Origin: Gammaproteobacteria bacterium
GTDB lineage: Bacteria > Pseudomonadota > Gammaproteobacteria > Pseudomonadales > Azotimanducaceae
Length of the DNA: 34,808 nt
NCBI GenBank assembly: GCA_030123805.1
Contig: JASJXV010000020.1
Span: 1-34,808, forward strand
Reading direction: 5' to 3'
This document shows positions 34,704-34,808 of this stretch, piece after piece; within the stretch, counting starts at the first letter, position 1; every line of letters begins with the position of its first letter. The notes under the pieces were generated by a model. That model searched no databases. It was given only the letters and a program-made list of their open reading frames with translations, and had not been told where the DNA came from. The position numbers and the translations under genes were made by a program.

Positions 34704-34808
34704 TCTCGCTACAAGCGTGATAACGCTCGCTATAGGCGTGATAACGCTCGCTATAGGCGTGATAACGCTCGCTATAGGCGTGATTAACATTCGCCACTAG
34801 GCGTGATA
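34704..34808. repeat. 21-bp tandem repeat array, cut by window end
   Basis: Five units: 34704-34724, 34725-34745, 34746-34766, 34767-34788 (one inserted T) and 34789-34808 (degenerate, truncated by the end). Units two and three are identical (GCTCGCTATAGGCGTGATAAC) and the others are near-copies. Because 21 is a multiple of three, frames stay open: one from ATG 34696 gives a 34-aa hydrophobic peptide made of LAIGVIT heptads ending at a TAG at 34798. I see no good ribosome site for it. The remaining stretch after the terminator (34622-34703) has no recognisable feature. Confidence 0.85.

Noticed and set aside
34704-34808. CRISPR array
   Set aside because: The 21-bp units are contiguous with no unique spacers, and no cas gene is near.

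Overview
This is a chromosomal origin-of-replication region from a gammaproteobacterium. The leftward block dnaA-dnaN-recF-gyrB, the rightward block rpmH-rnpA-yidD-yidC-mnmE-mnmG-rsmG-parA-parB-atpIBEFHAGDC, and the flanking order gmhB / tag / trkH-trkA-rsmB-fmt-def / lysM-dprA closely match the origin region I know from Pseudomonas and its relatives. The genus cannot be fixed from sequence alone.

Layout. Positions 81-2571 (minus strand) hold dprA and a secreted LysM protein. Positions 2744-8437 (plus) hold def, fmt and rsmB, then the Trk potassium uptake genes trkA and trkH. Positions 8629-11032 hold a small class I methyltransferase, a repeat-filled gap, tag (minus) and gmhB (plus). Positions 11037-18198 (minus) hold gyrB, recF, TWO tandem dnaN genes and dnaA. 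Positions 18199-18716 are an AT-rich gap with five DnaA boxes, the likely oriC. Positions 18717-27472 (plus) carry the ribosome / membrane-insertion / tRNA-modification cluster, ending in the parAB segregation genes. Two parS-like sites lie inside recF, so ParB has targets beside the origin. Positions 27683-34557 (plus) are the complete nine-gene F1Fo ATP synthase operon, closed by a clear intrinsic terminator. The last 100 bases are a 21-bp tandem repeat running off the window.

The core genes all look intact. The unusual content is: (1) a tandem pair of full-length sliding-clamp genes of equal length (366 aa) but only about 45-50% identical by hand alignment, where the dnaA-proximal copy has changes in the partner-binding pocket; (2) two copies of a 252-bp element with inverted termini and no transposase, one ending 10 bp before mnmG; (3) two copies of a 14-bp direct-repeat cluster followed by a shared 16-mer; (4) the 21-bp array after the atp operon. 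I saw no CRISPR array, rRNA, tRNA, prophage or transposase gene.
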